From the NCBI GenBank assembly GCA_000708835.1, contig DF237526.1:1-56738 (forward strand): a stretch of DNA of 56,738 bases, in the 5' to 3' direction. Below, in pieces: positions 12,759 through 24,909 of the stretch. A program made the position numbers and the translations under genes. The notes beneath the pieces were generated by a model. The model saw only the letters and a program-made list of their open reading frames with translations. It was not told where the DNA came from and did not search any database. Within the stretch, counting starts at the first letter, position 1. Each line of letters opens with the position of its first letter. The stretch is from Klebsormidium nitens (taxonomy: Eukaryota; Streptophyta; Klebsormidiophyceae; Klebsormidiales; Klebsormidiaceae).

Positions 12759-14121
12759 TTGGACTTGTGCTCGGACAGACTTCTGCTGGCAAAAGAGAGT
12801 ATCATACTTTCCGGTGTGGTTTAGTGCTTGTATAGTAGTACGGACGTGTGGTCCCCCGAGCCTGCACCAAAAAGCAGCGGCTTGTACTACTGTGGTCGTT
12901 TGGCTCATGCACGGTTTGCCGATTTCAGTGCTCAAAGCTTAGCACCTGAACAGCATGCTCGACGGTGCTCAGACTTGTCTTCTCTTCCGCTTTCGTAAGT
13001 TCGTAGTTATACCGTAACATAAGTGCTGCACCTGTCGACCTCCTCGCGACTCTATGGGGCCTGGACAGCCGCCCGATTCGGCTGTTGTCAAAGAACTGGC
13101 CGTTGCATAGCAGTGGTGGACAGCGTCAATCTCACATGCCATGCAGGCAGCACTTGTCATGCCAAACACAATGATTCGATCAATTCTACATACATCTACG
13201 TCGTCTTAGTATATAGATTTGGATGTATCATATTAACGTCGCGGTTCGGAGCCGTGATCGGCTTATCCTAAAGTATAGGAAAAGCGCTATATGCCACAAA
13301 TGGCATGCATGGTTAACATGAATCTGCCATAATGTGAGCCGGGCGCCGTGTATGTCACCATACCATCGTGTGCGTCCAAACCTTGCTTAGCCTTTGAACT
13401 TAAACCTCAGTATATGTAGCGCGCGCCGTCGGTTTGTAGTCAAGTACTTACATGTCTGCTAAGCTCATCTACTACAGCCATTGCTTCTAAGGGTAGTAGC
13501 TACCGCATACTACAAACCGTCAGTCACTAGATGATTATATGCAGGTTCTCAAATTGCCTAAACGAACAGTTCCACGGTTGATCTCATTAAATTCCCCTTC
13601 CAACCACTCGCTGGTTGTGTCCCTCAGCTTACCACCAGCCTCAAAGTTACAACCAAAGCAATCCCTCGATTCAAGAACTCTCAACACGAAAGAAGCCGTT
13701 TTCGAGGATGGTTACCATGCGCTCAAGCTAACTTCACCTTATCTTTGTCTGTTTTTCCAATCACAAACGACCTAGCTACTGCAAGCGAGCGACCCGGATT
13801 TGTAAATACGGTTTTATCTGATTCACTGTTCGATCTTGCGCGCGAGATACTTCAACCTCAATAATATAGGTTTGCTTCGAGTCATTGAGCTGGGCTCATC
13901 ACCCTCCAATCAGGATGGACCATACAGTGTCTGTGGCAACGTAGTGAACGCACTTTATGCTAAGCGTGTTCCTCCAAGACACACCAGACAACAAGCATTT
14001 CTCTGGTCTTTGTTGACATCTGGTTCAAAGCATCAAGACCTGTGCAGCACTACCAGTTGGAAAGTCCTCTACCCTCTAGACTCGCATCCTGATTAAGCAA
14101 ATCGCCTGAAGTTAGCAATGT
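12759..14121. other. Intergenic region between convergent genes
   Basis: Lies between the 3' ends of the UbiA-like gene and the YTH gene. It has several AT-rich parts and no open frame longer than about 86 codons with any recognisable feature. Both 3' UTRs and polyadenylation sites should be here, but I see no decisive signal. Confidence 0.5.
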
Positions 14122-17100
14122 TTACAGCGGACGCCGTCCATAACCTCCGGGCCCTTCAGCACCTGGCCAGTAGCCCTGGCTCCTGTAGTATGCTTCAGGA
14201 CCATACCTGCACCGCAACACCCGTACACAATTGCTGAACAAGGATGTCAAGACTGTTGTGGATTGTGTACAACTCTCAGCGGGATCCTCAGCTAGAGATG
14301 AGCTAAAGCACCATGTATCCCTCCCAAACCATGACCGACATACGACAGAAGCTCCGTCACGACCCCAGCAGTCCCAAACCCAACAAAATCTGGTAGCGGC
14401 TGGTATACCCTTAGCAAATGGGCTTTTTAGGACACCCACTGCATGCTCAAATTTTTCGGGCTTCCTGAGAGCGTTCTTCCTCCACATGTAGTATCTCAAA
14501 GGAGCTCTACACTGAGGCTGCCAAATCTTGCACAAATTCTGTCCACACAAAGCAGGTCTGCTGAGCTTACAATTCCTTCGGAGCAGCGATCGGCGGTCGC
14601 CCATACTCCCCCGGGTACGCTCCTTCAACGGGGTAACCTCCCGCTGCTCCCGTCATTCTGGCGACATAATCTTCATATGACTGCGGGGGGCCAGAACACG
14701 TCAGCTTGTGCATCGCCTTAACAGCCAATCAATAACAAAGCACCCCAACCTTCAAAAATCGAGCACTTCCTACGGCCAGAGTAAGCAAAAGAATGCTTAT
14801 AGAGACGGGGGCAGTAACAGCAAATCTAAAAGCACAGGCGCTGATTAACATGTCAAAAAAAGCGGGATGTGTCAGAAAGTGCCCGCATGAAATCCCTTCT
14901 CGATAGTCCTCTGCTAGGGACCCCACGCCCGGCGCTCCTCACCATGTTCAGAAGCTCCTCGGGCGGCGGCGACACCTTCTTGGAGCGGCTTTTGGGCGGG
15001 GGGCTCTCCGAGCGCCGCTTGCTCTTCTTCCGCTTCTCCTTCTTCGGCGAGCGCGACCGCCGGCTACTGTGGGGGGACGGCGACCGGCGCTTCCTTGCCG
15101 AGGGGGACTTTTTCCTGGGCCGCTCTTCCTCCGAGTACCCCCCCGCCGGCGAACGAGACCGCGATCGGCCCCTGGCAGGGGGAGACCTCGACGGCCGTCG
15201 CCGCACGTATCCTTCCCGAAATCCTGGCAACTCCGCCCCGAACCCAGGCCCCCCGGGCAGACCCTCTCGGTAAGGGGGACCCCCCCAAGACGGAAACGGC
15301 CCCTCGCCATACCCGTTACCCGCAAACGGCGGCCCCTCTTCGAATGGTGCACGGAATGGTGGCCGGAACCCTGGTCCGTCGACGAAAGGGGGCCCCTCCG
15401 CAAACGGCGGAGCTCTCCCGAAAGGGAAGGGTCCCATCGGGCCCTCCATGAAGGGCCCGTCCCGATACCCCCGGGGTGCAAACCCCGGTCTAAAACCTGG
15501 GCCGTCTCGGAACGCGGGTCCGAAACCTGGACGCGGGCCTGGCCCGTCCACAAACGGGGGGCGCCCGAAGCCTCGTCCTGAGGGGCGAGGCGGACCCCCC
15601 CTGCCGAAGCCTCGGCCGGAAAGGGGGCCGGGGATGGGGGCATCGAAGGGAGGCTCTTCGTCCGGCAGTCCGACGTCCTTGGTTTTGTACTCCCCAGCAA
15701 CGATGGGCCTGGAGGAGAAGGATGAGCACTGTAGGGGAGGCTTGCATTGGTGCTACAGCTTGCGATGAATGGACTGCATGTAGCGGGTCTCCCAAATATG
15801 AAGTTTTGTGGAATGAAGAAAGGAGAGGAAGTTGATCACTTTCGACCACAAATATTCAGGAGTGAAGCAACCCGTTTCTGAGCCAGCGGTGTTCTGCTTC
15901 TCTACTGTTGCGGGCAGGTAAGCGGATGTCCGTGTGCTCAAGGGAGTACTGACTGACGGGTCACATTTCCGAACCAACTTGTTGGAGACGATTGATTGCC
16001 CAGGAACAAATTCAGAAGAGAAAAAGGAAGAGAATCGGAGACACCGATGAAGCAGAGTCCTGTTGCATCTCACTGCTGCAACCATAGTTGAAGTGCTGGG
16101 AAGAACTGTACTACCAGGCTCTTCCATTCACAACCCCCTCTCCCCTGGCTGTAAGCGTAACCCGACTCAAATGCGCCCTTGGTCTCGCAATCGGAAAGTT
16201 CTCGGAGGAATCTCGATGACCCCCTCCGATCCTCACCTTCCATCGACGAAGCATCCCTTTCTTGGAAACAAGACCTACACCAGCCCTTACCCCTTGCTTC
16301 ACTCATCAGTACTGTTACCCCTCCTTTTCATACTTCCTCCAACCTTTTCCCCCCTTCGAACCACAGACGCACAACAAACCTAAGCCCTCACCTTTTGCCC
16401 CCCCGCCCCTCGCTCTCCGCCCCCTCGTCCATCAGCGCACAGACAACCTCCCCAATCTCCGGCGGCAATTCCTGCCCGTCCCGGCTGATTTTAATCGGCT
16501 TCATCTCGTTCAGGGGGTTGCGCAGGTGCAGCGTCTTGCTGAACGCGAGATCGTAGAGCTGCAGCCACTCCACTGCGAAGTCCCCCCCCCAGGGCCCTCC
16601 CCCGCCCTCGTTCTCGCTCCACTGGCCCGATCGACTACGTCCGATGGGGGAGGCCATGCGCGCGTAGCCCTGGAAGTGCCCGCTCTGGTTGACACTGAAC
16701 ACGAGGATGACCGATTCTGCAGTCTGCAGCAAAATGTGGGGAATGTTTGAGGTAAGAGGACGGGGAGGTAAGAGGACGGGGCGGGTGAAGAGCAAAAGAC
16801 CCCTTTCGCAGCGAGGGTGGTATGGGCTTGCCATTCCAGTCTGTCGCTTCAGGGCAAGACAAGCTTAGATCAGGTTTCAGGCAGGTGACAGGAAGCTGAA
16901 GGAAGTTGGGACCAGCCAACAAGCTTTCGCAACTCGTTAAAGGAAATCCCGCCTTCAGAATGCTGAGGAACGAAGGACCCTTGACAAGAATTCTCGTACA
17001 GAGAAGAAACTTCTGACATGAATTAGGATGATGCCCGCCGTGCTTTCTTGAAGTGAGGTCTCTAATGCCTGCCACTATGCCCCTAGCAATAAGAAGACAG

Positions 17101-19154
17101 TCCTGCATCAAGAAGCGCAAGGTGAAGACTGGAATCATACAATTAAAGAAATGTAAAGAGCCTACCTCAAACGCTTGGTTGAGCTTTGCCTCGTTGATTG
17201 CCTGCGTGGCCCAGACCCCTTTCTCGATGGACGTTGCAATATTTCGGTGCGAGACGCTCTTGATGATGAAGTACCGGATGCCTCGCTTTGGAAGTTTGTT
17301 ATACGACGGCCGCTGCGGCCCTGGCCAGTGCTGAAACCGCGCGTCACCATTCCGGTCCGGCCTTGTTGAGTCTGCGAGGCGCGAAAGGCAGTACTTAGCA
17401 CAGGCTTAATGAGGGTGTTCCTTTTCCAGAAGCTTTTATGTGTCCCTAACTTCTCTGGATTTAAGAATAGCACAAACGGACCTCCAAGGGGTGAAAGTGA
17501 AGTCCTCGCAGCAGGCAGTAACGAGCAGGAACTCATTTAGCACTAGCAATCCAGGGACGAAAGCTCTCCACAGCTATGAGGGAGCGTTTTGATAAGCTTG
17601 GAAGGAAAGATGGGAAAAGGAGACTGCAGCAGAGACCGTGCATCAGCGTACTACATAACAGACCCAAGCAGTAAGGTTTTTGATACATAGTTGCTAAGTA
17701 CAAGTCAACGAGTATGATAAGATACTGTCAGACGTACCAGATCAAAAAACCTGCACCTGAGAGAATTAATCACAGAGAACTCCCTCCAACAAGATACATG
17801 CAGCTCTACTAGAAAGCAGAAAGGAGGAGGGTTCAGCAATGCTTCATCAGTGAGCATCAGACTGGCAAAAGGTTTGACCAACAGAGAACAGACAAAAGGA
17901 CACGGTACTCACATGTCTCCCGCAGAGGCTTGACATCCACCGACCTCGTCTCATGGACTCGAGGAGGGGCCCTGGCCTCTTTCTTTGGAGCCTCTTCCTT
18001 GCGACCTCCATTTTCAACCTAATCACAGCGAAATGTTTGCTTTCTTAGGGGCGAGAAACCAGCAACGGGTAAGCAAAGAAGCCCTTTCAAGAGTCCAGCG
18101 AGAGTATATAGAGATCAGCATATTCCTTCATCAACTAAGCAGACAAAGACACTGCGCCGTCAACGTTCATTCTTAGGGTTGGTTTGGAACGACAGGAGCA
18201 CAAGATGCTGTAACAAGCGAGGCGATTCATAGCCAAGGCTATGAATTAGGACTCCTGGTAAAAAAGCAAGAAGCTCTGTAGGGAATGTGCATAGCAGGAA
18301 AACAAACCTGCTCCTTGGGCTCCTCCGAGGCCCGTGTCGTCGCAGGTCCGCCGTTTGTAGGCTCTGGATCACTTCAAAGTTCGGCAAGCAAGCATTGTTA
18401 ACATGATGGAAGCCTCGACGCGTAGCAATATCTATATGCACTTGCCAAAATCTACTGCGTTGCTTGTTCCACAGCTGCAGCCAAACAATCTCGACACGCC
18501 TACTCGGTCAAGTTTTTTAAGACAAAGCAATCGTTAACTGCTCGACTGTTCGACTGTTCGGCCAGAAGATAATCCGTCTGATTGTTCTCAATGAGCTGGG
18601 TGATAAATCAACTCTTTGAATCTCGCGCAGATTCTGTATGACACACTTTCTCAGCTCCCTGCTTACCCTGCTCTGACAAGCACTTGATATTATTTACAAT
18701 ACAGTACAGGAAGTTCTAGAGCTTTACCAAGTGCACGAGATCGATATAAATAAAAGCAGTTCTATATCAAGCAACTCAATCCTGCGCAAGCAGAGCAAAA
18801 TAAGAACGTTCAATGCAACCTCTGTCCCTTGACAATTTGTAGACGGCTCTGCACAGAGCCAGAAGAGCTTCCGATTCTACCATTTCTACCATGTACTTTT
18901 GCCCCTTACACCTGCGACCAGAATGAAAGAGCCGCCTAGCTTGCGCTCGACAAGGGGCCTGCAACTTACGGCAATCTGTCTGCCTCCTCAATCTCATCAT
19001 TCAAGTCGTCATACAAATCCTCCTCGTCAAGATCATGAAAGTCGTCGTCCTCTGCCATGAGATCGTCTAGGACGCTCCTACTGTAGCTGCTCGACCGCTG
19101 CCGCGCATACTCTGGTGACGTGCCGTCCTCGGCATTTCTGTCTTCGTCTGCCAT
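14122..19154 (-). CDS. YTH-domain m6A RNA reader, YTHDC1-like, with RS and Gly/Pro-rich C-terminus
   Basis: Exons seen on the minus strand: 19154-18970 (start MADEDRNAEDG, then a very acidic run), about 18356-18308, about 18021-17911, about 17368-17166, 16723-16395, 15708-14943, 14680-14571 and 14206-14122. One junction between 18970 and 18356 does not fit in phase, so another small exon probably exists. The YTH domain is split over 17368-17166 (RYFIIKSVSHRNI, KGVWATQAINEAKLNQAF) and 16723-16395 (SVILVFSVNQSGHFQGYARM, then VEWLQLYDLAFSKTLHLRNP and KISRDGQELP). The Trp in KGVW and the Trp in VEW match cage residues that bind N6-methyladenosine in this family. The C-terminus is a Gly/Pro/Phe repeat region, then Arg-Ser-rich and Lys-rich tracts, then a short tail starting SYEDYVARMTG. 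Acidic N-terminus, YTH and RS tail together resemble the nuclear DC1 class, which links m6A to splicing and 3'-end processing. The RS tail predicts nuclear-speckle localisation (inference). Confidence 0.85.
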
Positions 19155-20477
19155 GGTCAGACGCACTGTGATAAGCAGCCTGCAGTAGATAAGAAACTCC
19201 TCGATCTCTTGCTCACCAGTCCCACTGACCGGCAGCCTGCAAGCTGACTGGCAGTCTGCAAGTAAAGCTGCAATGATCTGTTCTGCTAGTACTCTCACAC
19301 CCTGCCTTCACACCCTGCAGATTGCAGTAGGAAAAAGGCCCCCTCTAATACGACCATATCCTATCTTACAAGAACTCGATTGCATCAACAACCACATATA
19401 CGGTTATTGTGCTATGTGTTGATACAAGAGAGATGGCAAAACAGACACTGAGACAGAGAGCATTCAAGAACAAAGAGCCGGCAAAAAATGTTGAAAAGAG
19501 TGGACTGCTTAGCATTCAAAGTGGGTGTAGCCTCTGACCAACAATACCATCTCCTGCACTTCATGTAGCACGTGTGGTTGTGATTGGACACTTGCTTGGA
19601 GAGCAAGCAACAGAGGGACTGCACGATTGATTAGAACAGCCATGCTGACCAAGAATATTATTTGGGGATTCGGGGATTCGGAAATTCTGACTTTGCCAAC
19701 TTTGTTTGCAATGCTCAGACACAATGCCTCTGGTAAAAGCATGGATCCTGACGCATTTTGCAGTGAGGACTCTGAGTAAAGCAGCAAAGGGGAGCCTGGC
19801 TGCTTAGGCAAAACCGTCCTCAACCCTTTGAAGCTGTCCTGCAGAGAGAAACTTCCGACACACCCTCACCTAGGGCTACTCCAAGTACCTGGTCATCGAA
19901 TGGACATATTTTGACATACATAAACCATAGTAAAAAGCAGAAATGCTGAGCTGCTTTGTTGACCCAAAAGAGGTGCGTTCAACCCCGACGCATCTTTGTT
20001 GCATCTTGTATCTTGTCTACCCACTTCCTCCGTATAGAGCAGACTATAACAAAGAGTAGCCTTCAGCCTCAGGAAGCTGCAGTGCATTCAAACCATGTCG
20101 CTCTGCAGCAATGAATCACAGAGAGAAAATAACATCTGCAAACCCACCTGCTTCTGCGCCGGTCCTTGCACCTGCCCAGGCTGCGAGCACCTGGTTTTCC
20201 CACTTGCTAGAGGCCAGTCCTCAGCCCTTCTTTGCAAGCAGGCATGATGGTCAGGCGCCCTAGCACGTCGTCACACCATTGCCGTCTCCCTAGCTGAACC
20301 CTGGATCCAGCAATGGCAATGGCATACAGTGCACTGTGCAGGGCTGAACTTCCTGTGTAGGGAAGTTCCGGCGGCGATCCGGCCGATTGTGTAGGATGCC
20401 GGTATACGGAATGAGTGGAATCAAACCTTCAAACCCTGCATGCGCTTTCTTTGCGGAAGCCTGGGTCGGGCGGCCCC

Positions 20478-20495
20478 CTCGCGCGGCCGCGCGAG
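20478..20495. repeat. 18-bp perfect GC palindrome with GCGGCCGC centre
   Basis: CTCGCGCGGCCGCGCGAG equals its own reverse complement. It stands in otherwise AT-richer intergenic DNA. Two related GC-rich palindromic patches lie at 26491-26508 and 45191-45207. Confidence 0.85.
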
Positions 20496-20834
20496 TTGAG
20501 GTACGGTATGGGCCGATCATCAGCCTGAGACTCCTGAGTCCTGAGTGCTTCACTTTAAAATCACTGTTTACTTCCAGTTCCACTCAAACCACAATCATGC
20601 ACTGCAGTCTGCATGATGCAGGGATTAGCATTAAATCCTGTGCAGTGAAGGTCCAAAACTAAAGCTCAAGCAATGTGATCCTTTTCTCACCAACAACTGC
20701 GCTATCCAGTGTCTGCTTTCCGGTGGATATCATCCAGGGACTTGGACTGCATTCAACCGCTCACGAACACTGGCCATGGGTAAGAGCGTCTATCAATCGC
20801 ATAACATTAGATCACTTTGAGTAAAGCACATAGC

Positions 20835-20849
20835 ATGTCACCAGGATAG
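20835..20849 (+). promoter_or_regulatory. Possible minimal upstream ORF before FkbM gene
   Basis: ATG TCA CCA GGA TAG ends two bases before the main ATG at 20852. If it lies in the mature mRNA, it could reduce initiation at the main start. An acceptor-like CCAG at 20841-20844 means it could instead be partly intronic. Confidence 0.3.
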
Positions 20850-20851
20850 CA

Positions 20852-22806
20852 ATGCCAAGCTGGTCAGAACCCAGGAATGTAACGGCATTCCCTGCTTTCG
20901 GCAGGGGCAGCAATAAGCTTCCTGCCGCTGTCTGTCTTTTCCTTCTTTTGCTGGGACTCGTTTTCACCATGCATTTGCAGTCCCCTGGGCCACGAGATTC
21001 CGAGAAGCAGACCTTAATTCAGCTCCCAGCAGCTTTTCAAAGAGCAAAAAGTTCACTTGATGCCAGAGAGGAGATTCTGGCCAAAGTGGAACCGGAGTTC
21101 AGGCAGCAGTGTAAAGAGATATTTCTTGGAGTTCCCAAGATGTTCTCTCAGGCCTATCAAGATTGGATATTATACCACAATTTCTTCCGTGACTACGCCT
21201 ATGGGGAAGGATCCTTCATTGACATCGGCTCCAACAACCCTTTCTTCATATCCAACACCCTGTTCTTTGAGAAGTGCCTGGGTTGGAAGGGTCTGTGCAT
21301 AGAACCACAGGCAGAATACCACCCGCTGTACGGAGAGAGAAGTTGCACACTGGTTCCAAACTGTTTGAATCAGGAAGAAGTGGACATGGGCTTCGTCTTT
21401 GATGGGGTGGATGGAAGGGTGGTACCGCAGGACGACCCTGCTTCCAACGGCACTGTTCACTGCAAACCTCTCCAGGACATTCTGACGGAACATGGGGTGA
21501 CGAAAGTGGACTTCATGTCCATCGACACAGAAGGTGCTGAAGTGGAGATTCTGCGGTAATCAAAGCTGCCTGTTTGATCTAGATGATAATTTTGTAAAGT
21601 CAAGCATTGATCGCTGCGTGCTTCTTTCTGCTGAACTCAACCGAGCTTGCAACAAGTTCTGACCTCAGTGCAATTCTCTTGCTATAGACAGACTGTTCTT
21701 AAATAACCCCTCCCAACGCCTTCACTGGTCATTCAAACGAGATCCAAGTAGACAGGCCGACGATAGCGCTTCGATGTGAAGTTGTTGCACTACAACATGC
21801 GCTGTTCTGGCCATAAATGAAAGCGTAGAGGTTACAAGCAAATCACTTGACACATGCTAACAGTGGCAATGCAATTGCAGGTGCTTCCCATTTAGCGAAT
21901 GGAAAATCAAGGCACTCATAGTCGAGACCAATAAGCAGGACAAGTACCTGGACTTTCTCCTTTTGAGAGCAGGGTGAGCCTAAAAATCTTCTCTGACGTC
22001 AGCATGACTTGGCGGCTGACTAGGCTGATACCTGATTGTCGTGATGTCATACCAATTGTGGCTTCTGTCCTAGGCAGGGAGCTGATGCAATGCATATTAA
22101 TGCTGTGATAGATGGTGTCACCCGTCCAAGAGGACATGAGAGGAAACGAGCAGAGTACCTATAGATGAGCTGTGTATGACTGTGTCATTATTCCGCAGTA
22201 TTGACTTTTTTATCCTCGATGCCACGTCCTTGCAGCTACATGAAGGTCATGGAGCTGCTCTGCCCCACTTTTGAACAACGGAATGTTGGAACGTAAGTAT
22301 CTTCCCAAGCTAGTCATTAAAATCTTTGCTCGAATGGCAGGTGACTTTTCGTACATGTTTGTTCTTCAGACACAGCATCCCTGCTGTACACCACTCCTGT
22401 AAACGACATCCGTTCGTTATGCTTTTTAAAAAGAAACAACCGACCCACTCGTTCACGCATATGGAATTCCAGCTGGCAGGATTAAAATTGCAAGTCAATC
22501 ATGTTAAAATCGGGCGAGACAAGCTTCGAAAGTTTCTCCTTACAACCGTCCTGCTCGCTTTGCAGCTATCTCGATTCGCTCTTCGTATGGAACGATAACC
22601 CTTTGGTGCTGCCCAATAAGGACCAAGAATTCAGTTGCACGGATGAAGACATGAAGTGGAACGGTTGCTACAGCCGCACAGGTTGGTCGAGCTATTACAG
22701 AGAAGAGATAGGACAACGAGAGCAAGTCAAAGATGCGTGCCCAAACGAAGGTGTTGCACTCTCCGCCCGGCCCGGATTGTCGGGTCGTGAAGTTTTGTAC
22801 AATTAG
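20852..22806 (+). CDS. Membrane-anchored FkbM-family methyltransferase
   Basis: Exons 20852-21555, 21881-21973, 22236-22292 and 22566-22806 join in phase to 364 aa. A hydrophobic segment near residues 24-42 (LPAAVCLFLLLLGLVF) after a short N-tail predicts a type II membrane protein, probably in the secretory pathway. The SAM-binding core follows: SQAYQDWILYHNFF, then the GxxxDIGSN motif (GSFIDIGSNNPFFISNT), then the acidic strand (GLCIEPQAEYH), and VDFMSIDTEGAEVEIL, which is the conserved D-x-E-G-x-E motif of FkbM proteins. The last exon (YLDSLFVWNDNP ... CYSRTGW) matches the usual C-terminal part of eukaryotic members. The family O-methylates small molecules or sugars; the substrate here is unknown. 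The first ATG of the frame is used. Confidence 0.85.
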
Positions 22807-23047
22807 TTAGCTGGCTCCATCAAAGATGCGTTTGATAGCTATGATGCTACATTTGCGGAACGGGTTGACCTTAAGTTAGAGCGGCAGGCTCAGCAGAGTC
22901 GGGCGCCCCAACATATAATTTGACTTCTTCTGCATGGATTGGGCAGAGATATCATCGATGACTTCTCCTAATGACTTTCAATCCTTTACATTGTTTGATT
23001 TAAACGGCAAGACTGCCGGCCAGGTAACTTGAAGGTTAGGATTAGAG

Positions 23048-23264
23048 GATGAATTGACTCCGATAACTATCGTGTGACCTAAGAGCCGTGTGACCTAAGA
23101 TAGGCACCCGGGGGACGGGTGGGGTTGTTATGGTGGTTAGGGTGGGTTAGGGTGCGGAGCGGGTGATTAATTGGGTTAGGTTTTTAGTTTGGGGTGCCCG
23201 GGTTACTCGTATCTTAGGTCACACGCCCGTTAGGTCACACGAGAGTTACCGGTATGATGAATTG
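23048..23264. mobile_element. Mutator-like MITE (199 bp) with 9-bp target-site duplication
   Basis: A direct repeat GATGAATTG at 23048-23056 and again at 23256-23264 flanks a 199-bp element. Its imperfect terminal inverted repeats contain CGTGTGACCTAA twice on each side and extend about 45-55 bp inward. A 9-bp duplication is characteristic of Mutator-type transposition. The unpaired core is G/T-rich with telomere-like words (GGTTAGGG, GGGTTAGG). There is no coding capacity, so it would need a transposase supplied elsewhere. Confidence 0.75.
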
Positions 23265-24081
23265 TAGTTCAGCATACTTATTCATGCAACAATTTTGAGT
23301 GAATCTGCTCGGACTCATGACGTTGAACCTTGAGCACCATTACTGAATCATATGATCCGACATAGGCTAAACAATGAATTTCGAGGAATACGGGCTGTCG
23401 CACTGCAGCACGTTTGCTAAGAAGATCCGGATCCACAATCGGTCATGCAAGCAATGTAGAAACTTGCGAGCTTTAAACGAGAACTCAAGTTTGTACGGTA
23501 GTTTGCCGTGCCCGCATCTCAATCTGCATAAACTTATGCTGAAGCTCGTCTCAGGCCAATGTCTTTTCTCAATTGAAGCCACATGCACATGCATAGAGGA
23601 TCTCTCTGCCGCTCCGACTGTTTGCATGTGCCGGCGCTGCTTACATACTGTGAGTTGGGCCTCTGATTGTGCAGCTCACAAATTAAGTCGTGCTCCGGTC
23701 GTGCTCATGTAACATGGCGGCCGAGCGCACAATACAACAGTCAGTGATTCTTGAATAATGGGCCATGTCGATGTTCCAATGTTGGCGCGGCAAGCCATTG
23801 TTGCATGCAGTTCGTCAAGGCTACTGTAGGTGATAGACAAACTTAGGCCGGCTGGTTGTTTGCCGAGTTAATCACATCAGCTGGCCTGTTACCCTACAAG
23901 GGCATGCCTTAATGAATGACGAATGATAATGTTCATGGCACTCGAAACCTGAGATAATGCTAAGATCAGCTTAGAAATTTGGAACGGTCCGACATCCGCA
24001 TTCGAGCCGCGAAGTGCATGATGGGAAGCAGCTTTCATGTCTTGACCAGTAAAGAGCTAAAAGGGTAGTCACTGATCGAGC

Positions 24082-24440
24082 AATTTTAGCTCCTCATTGC
24101 GGCAACGTTGCGCAACGTTTCGAGGCGTTGCTGCAACACTAGGCGTTGGCAAGTGTAAGGAATCAACGCTTAGAACGTTGCGAGAACTGGTTAAAGCTAA
24201 ACCGAGCTTAAACCCTCGTCTCTGCAACGGTCATACAACGTTGTAGGATTGTTGCGAGACGTTGCATCTCTGTTGCAGCAACGAGGGTTTAGCTTCGGTT
24301 TACTACTTTAACCAGTTCTTGCAACGTTTTAGGCGTTGATTCCTTACACTTGCCAACGCCTAGTGCTGCAGCAACGCCTTGAAACGTTGCGCAACATTGC
24401 GCAACGACGTGCAACGTTGCTGCAACGAGCGGCTAAAATT
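24082..24440. repeat. Foldback element with arms of about 150 bp
   Basis: The left arm (24082-24232) and the right arm (about 24275-24440) are reverse complements with few mismatches. For example GGCGTTGGCAAGTGTAAGGA occurs in the left arm and its complement in the right arm. It starts with ATTTTAGC and ends with GCTAAAAT. The arms are dominated by GCAACG/CGTTGC words. No open frame and no clear target-site duplication. It could be a foldback transposon, a long-TIR MITE or a small-RNA hairpin precursor. Confidence 0.75.
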
Positions 24441-24909
24441 CCGATTGGCACATGCGATTCATCAGCATGCCATGTCTCGCCAGATCCTTATTTCTATCAT
24501 TTGCAGCTCGGTTCATATGATACGCCACGCCTGCCGGTCATTGAGTGTGCCCCCTTCATGCAAATGTGCAATCACGACTCCTAAGTTGGGTTCCCTTCGA
24601 GTGCATCTATGTTTCCGCAACTTCACAGCAACAAAAGCGACGCCAGCCGCCAAAACATACAGCAAACTCTTTCAACTTTCAACAGCGGGGACAGCTAAAT
24701 TGACATGGTGCTGAGAAAGGTGGCGCTTACATGAGCAAGCGTTTTCGCAGCAGCATGTCTTGGCTGGCCCTCCAAAGATTCTAGTCCATCCAAAGGCGAG
24801 TTTGCCCCTACATCAAATCCAGATTCTGCAACGCATTCTCACAAGCGCAAAGCTTTCATCAAGGACGTGCTCCAGATTCTTACGCGTCGCTCTTTTTCCT
24901 GCTCGCCGG

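Larger units (their letters stand above)
19155..20851. other. Intergenic region between divergent YTH and FkbM genes
   Basis: About 1.7 kb that should carry both promoters and 5' UTRs. No convincing coding frame. It contains a perfect GC-rich palindrome at 20478-20495, listed separately. No clear TATA element could be assigned. Confidence 0.5.
22807..24909. other. Intergenic region with two inverted-repeat elements
   Basis: Lies between the 3' ends of the FkbM and F-box genes. It contains a MITE (23057-23255) and a foldback element (24082-24440), both listed separately. The remaining open frames are short and unrecognised. Confidence 0.6.

Noticed and set aside
14948-15700. 250-codon minus-strand frame and several plus-strand frames over the YTH gene's GC-rich exon
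   Set aside because: They are out-of-frame or antisense readings of the Gly/Pro and RS repeat region; the used frame links in phase to the YTH exons on one side and to the tail exons on the other.
23100-23200. Interstitial telomere array
   Set aside because: The TTAGGG-like words are few and irregular and are enclosed by MITE inverted repeats, so they belong to the element core.
24082-24440. CRISPR-like array because of repeated GCAACG words
   Set aside because: Spacing is irregular, the region is a single large inverted repeat, and the host is a eukaryote.
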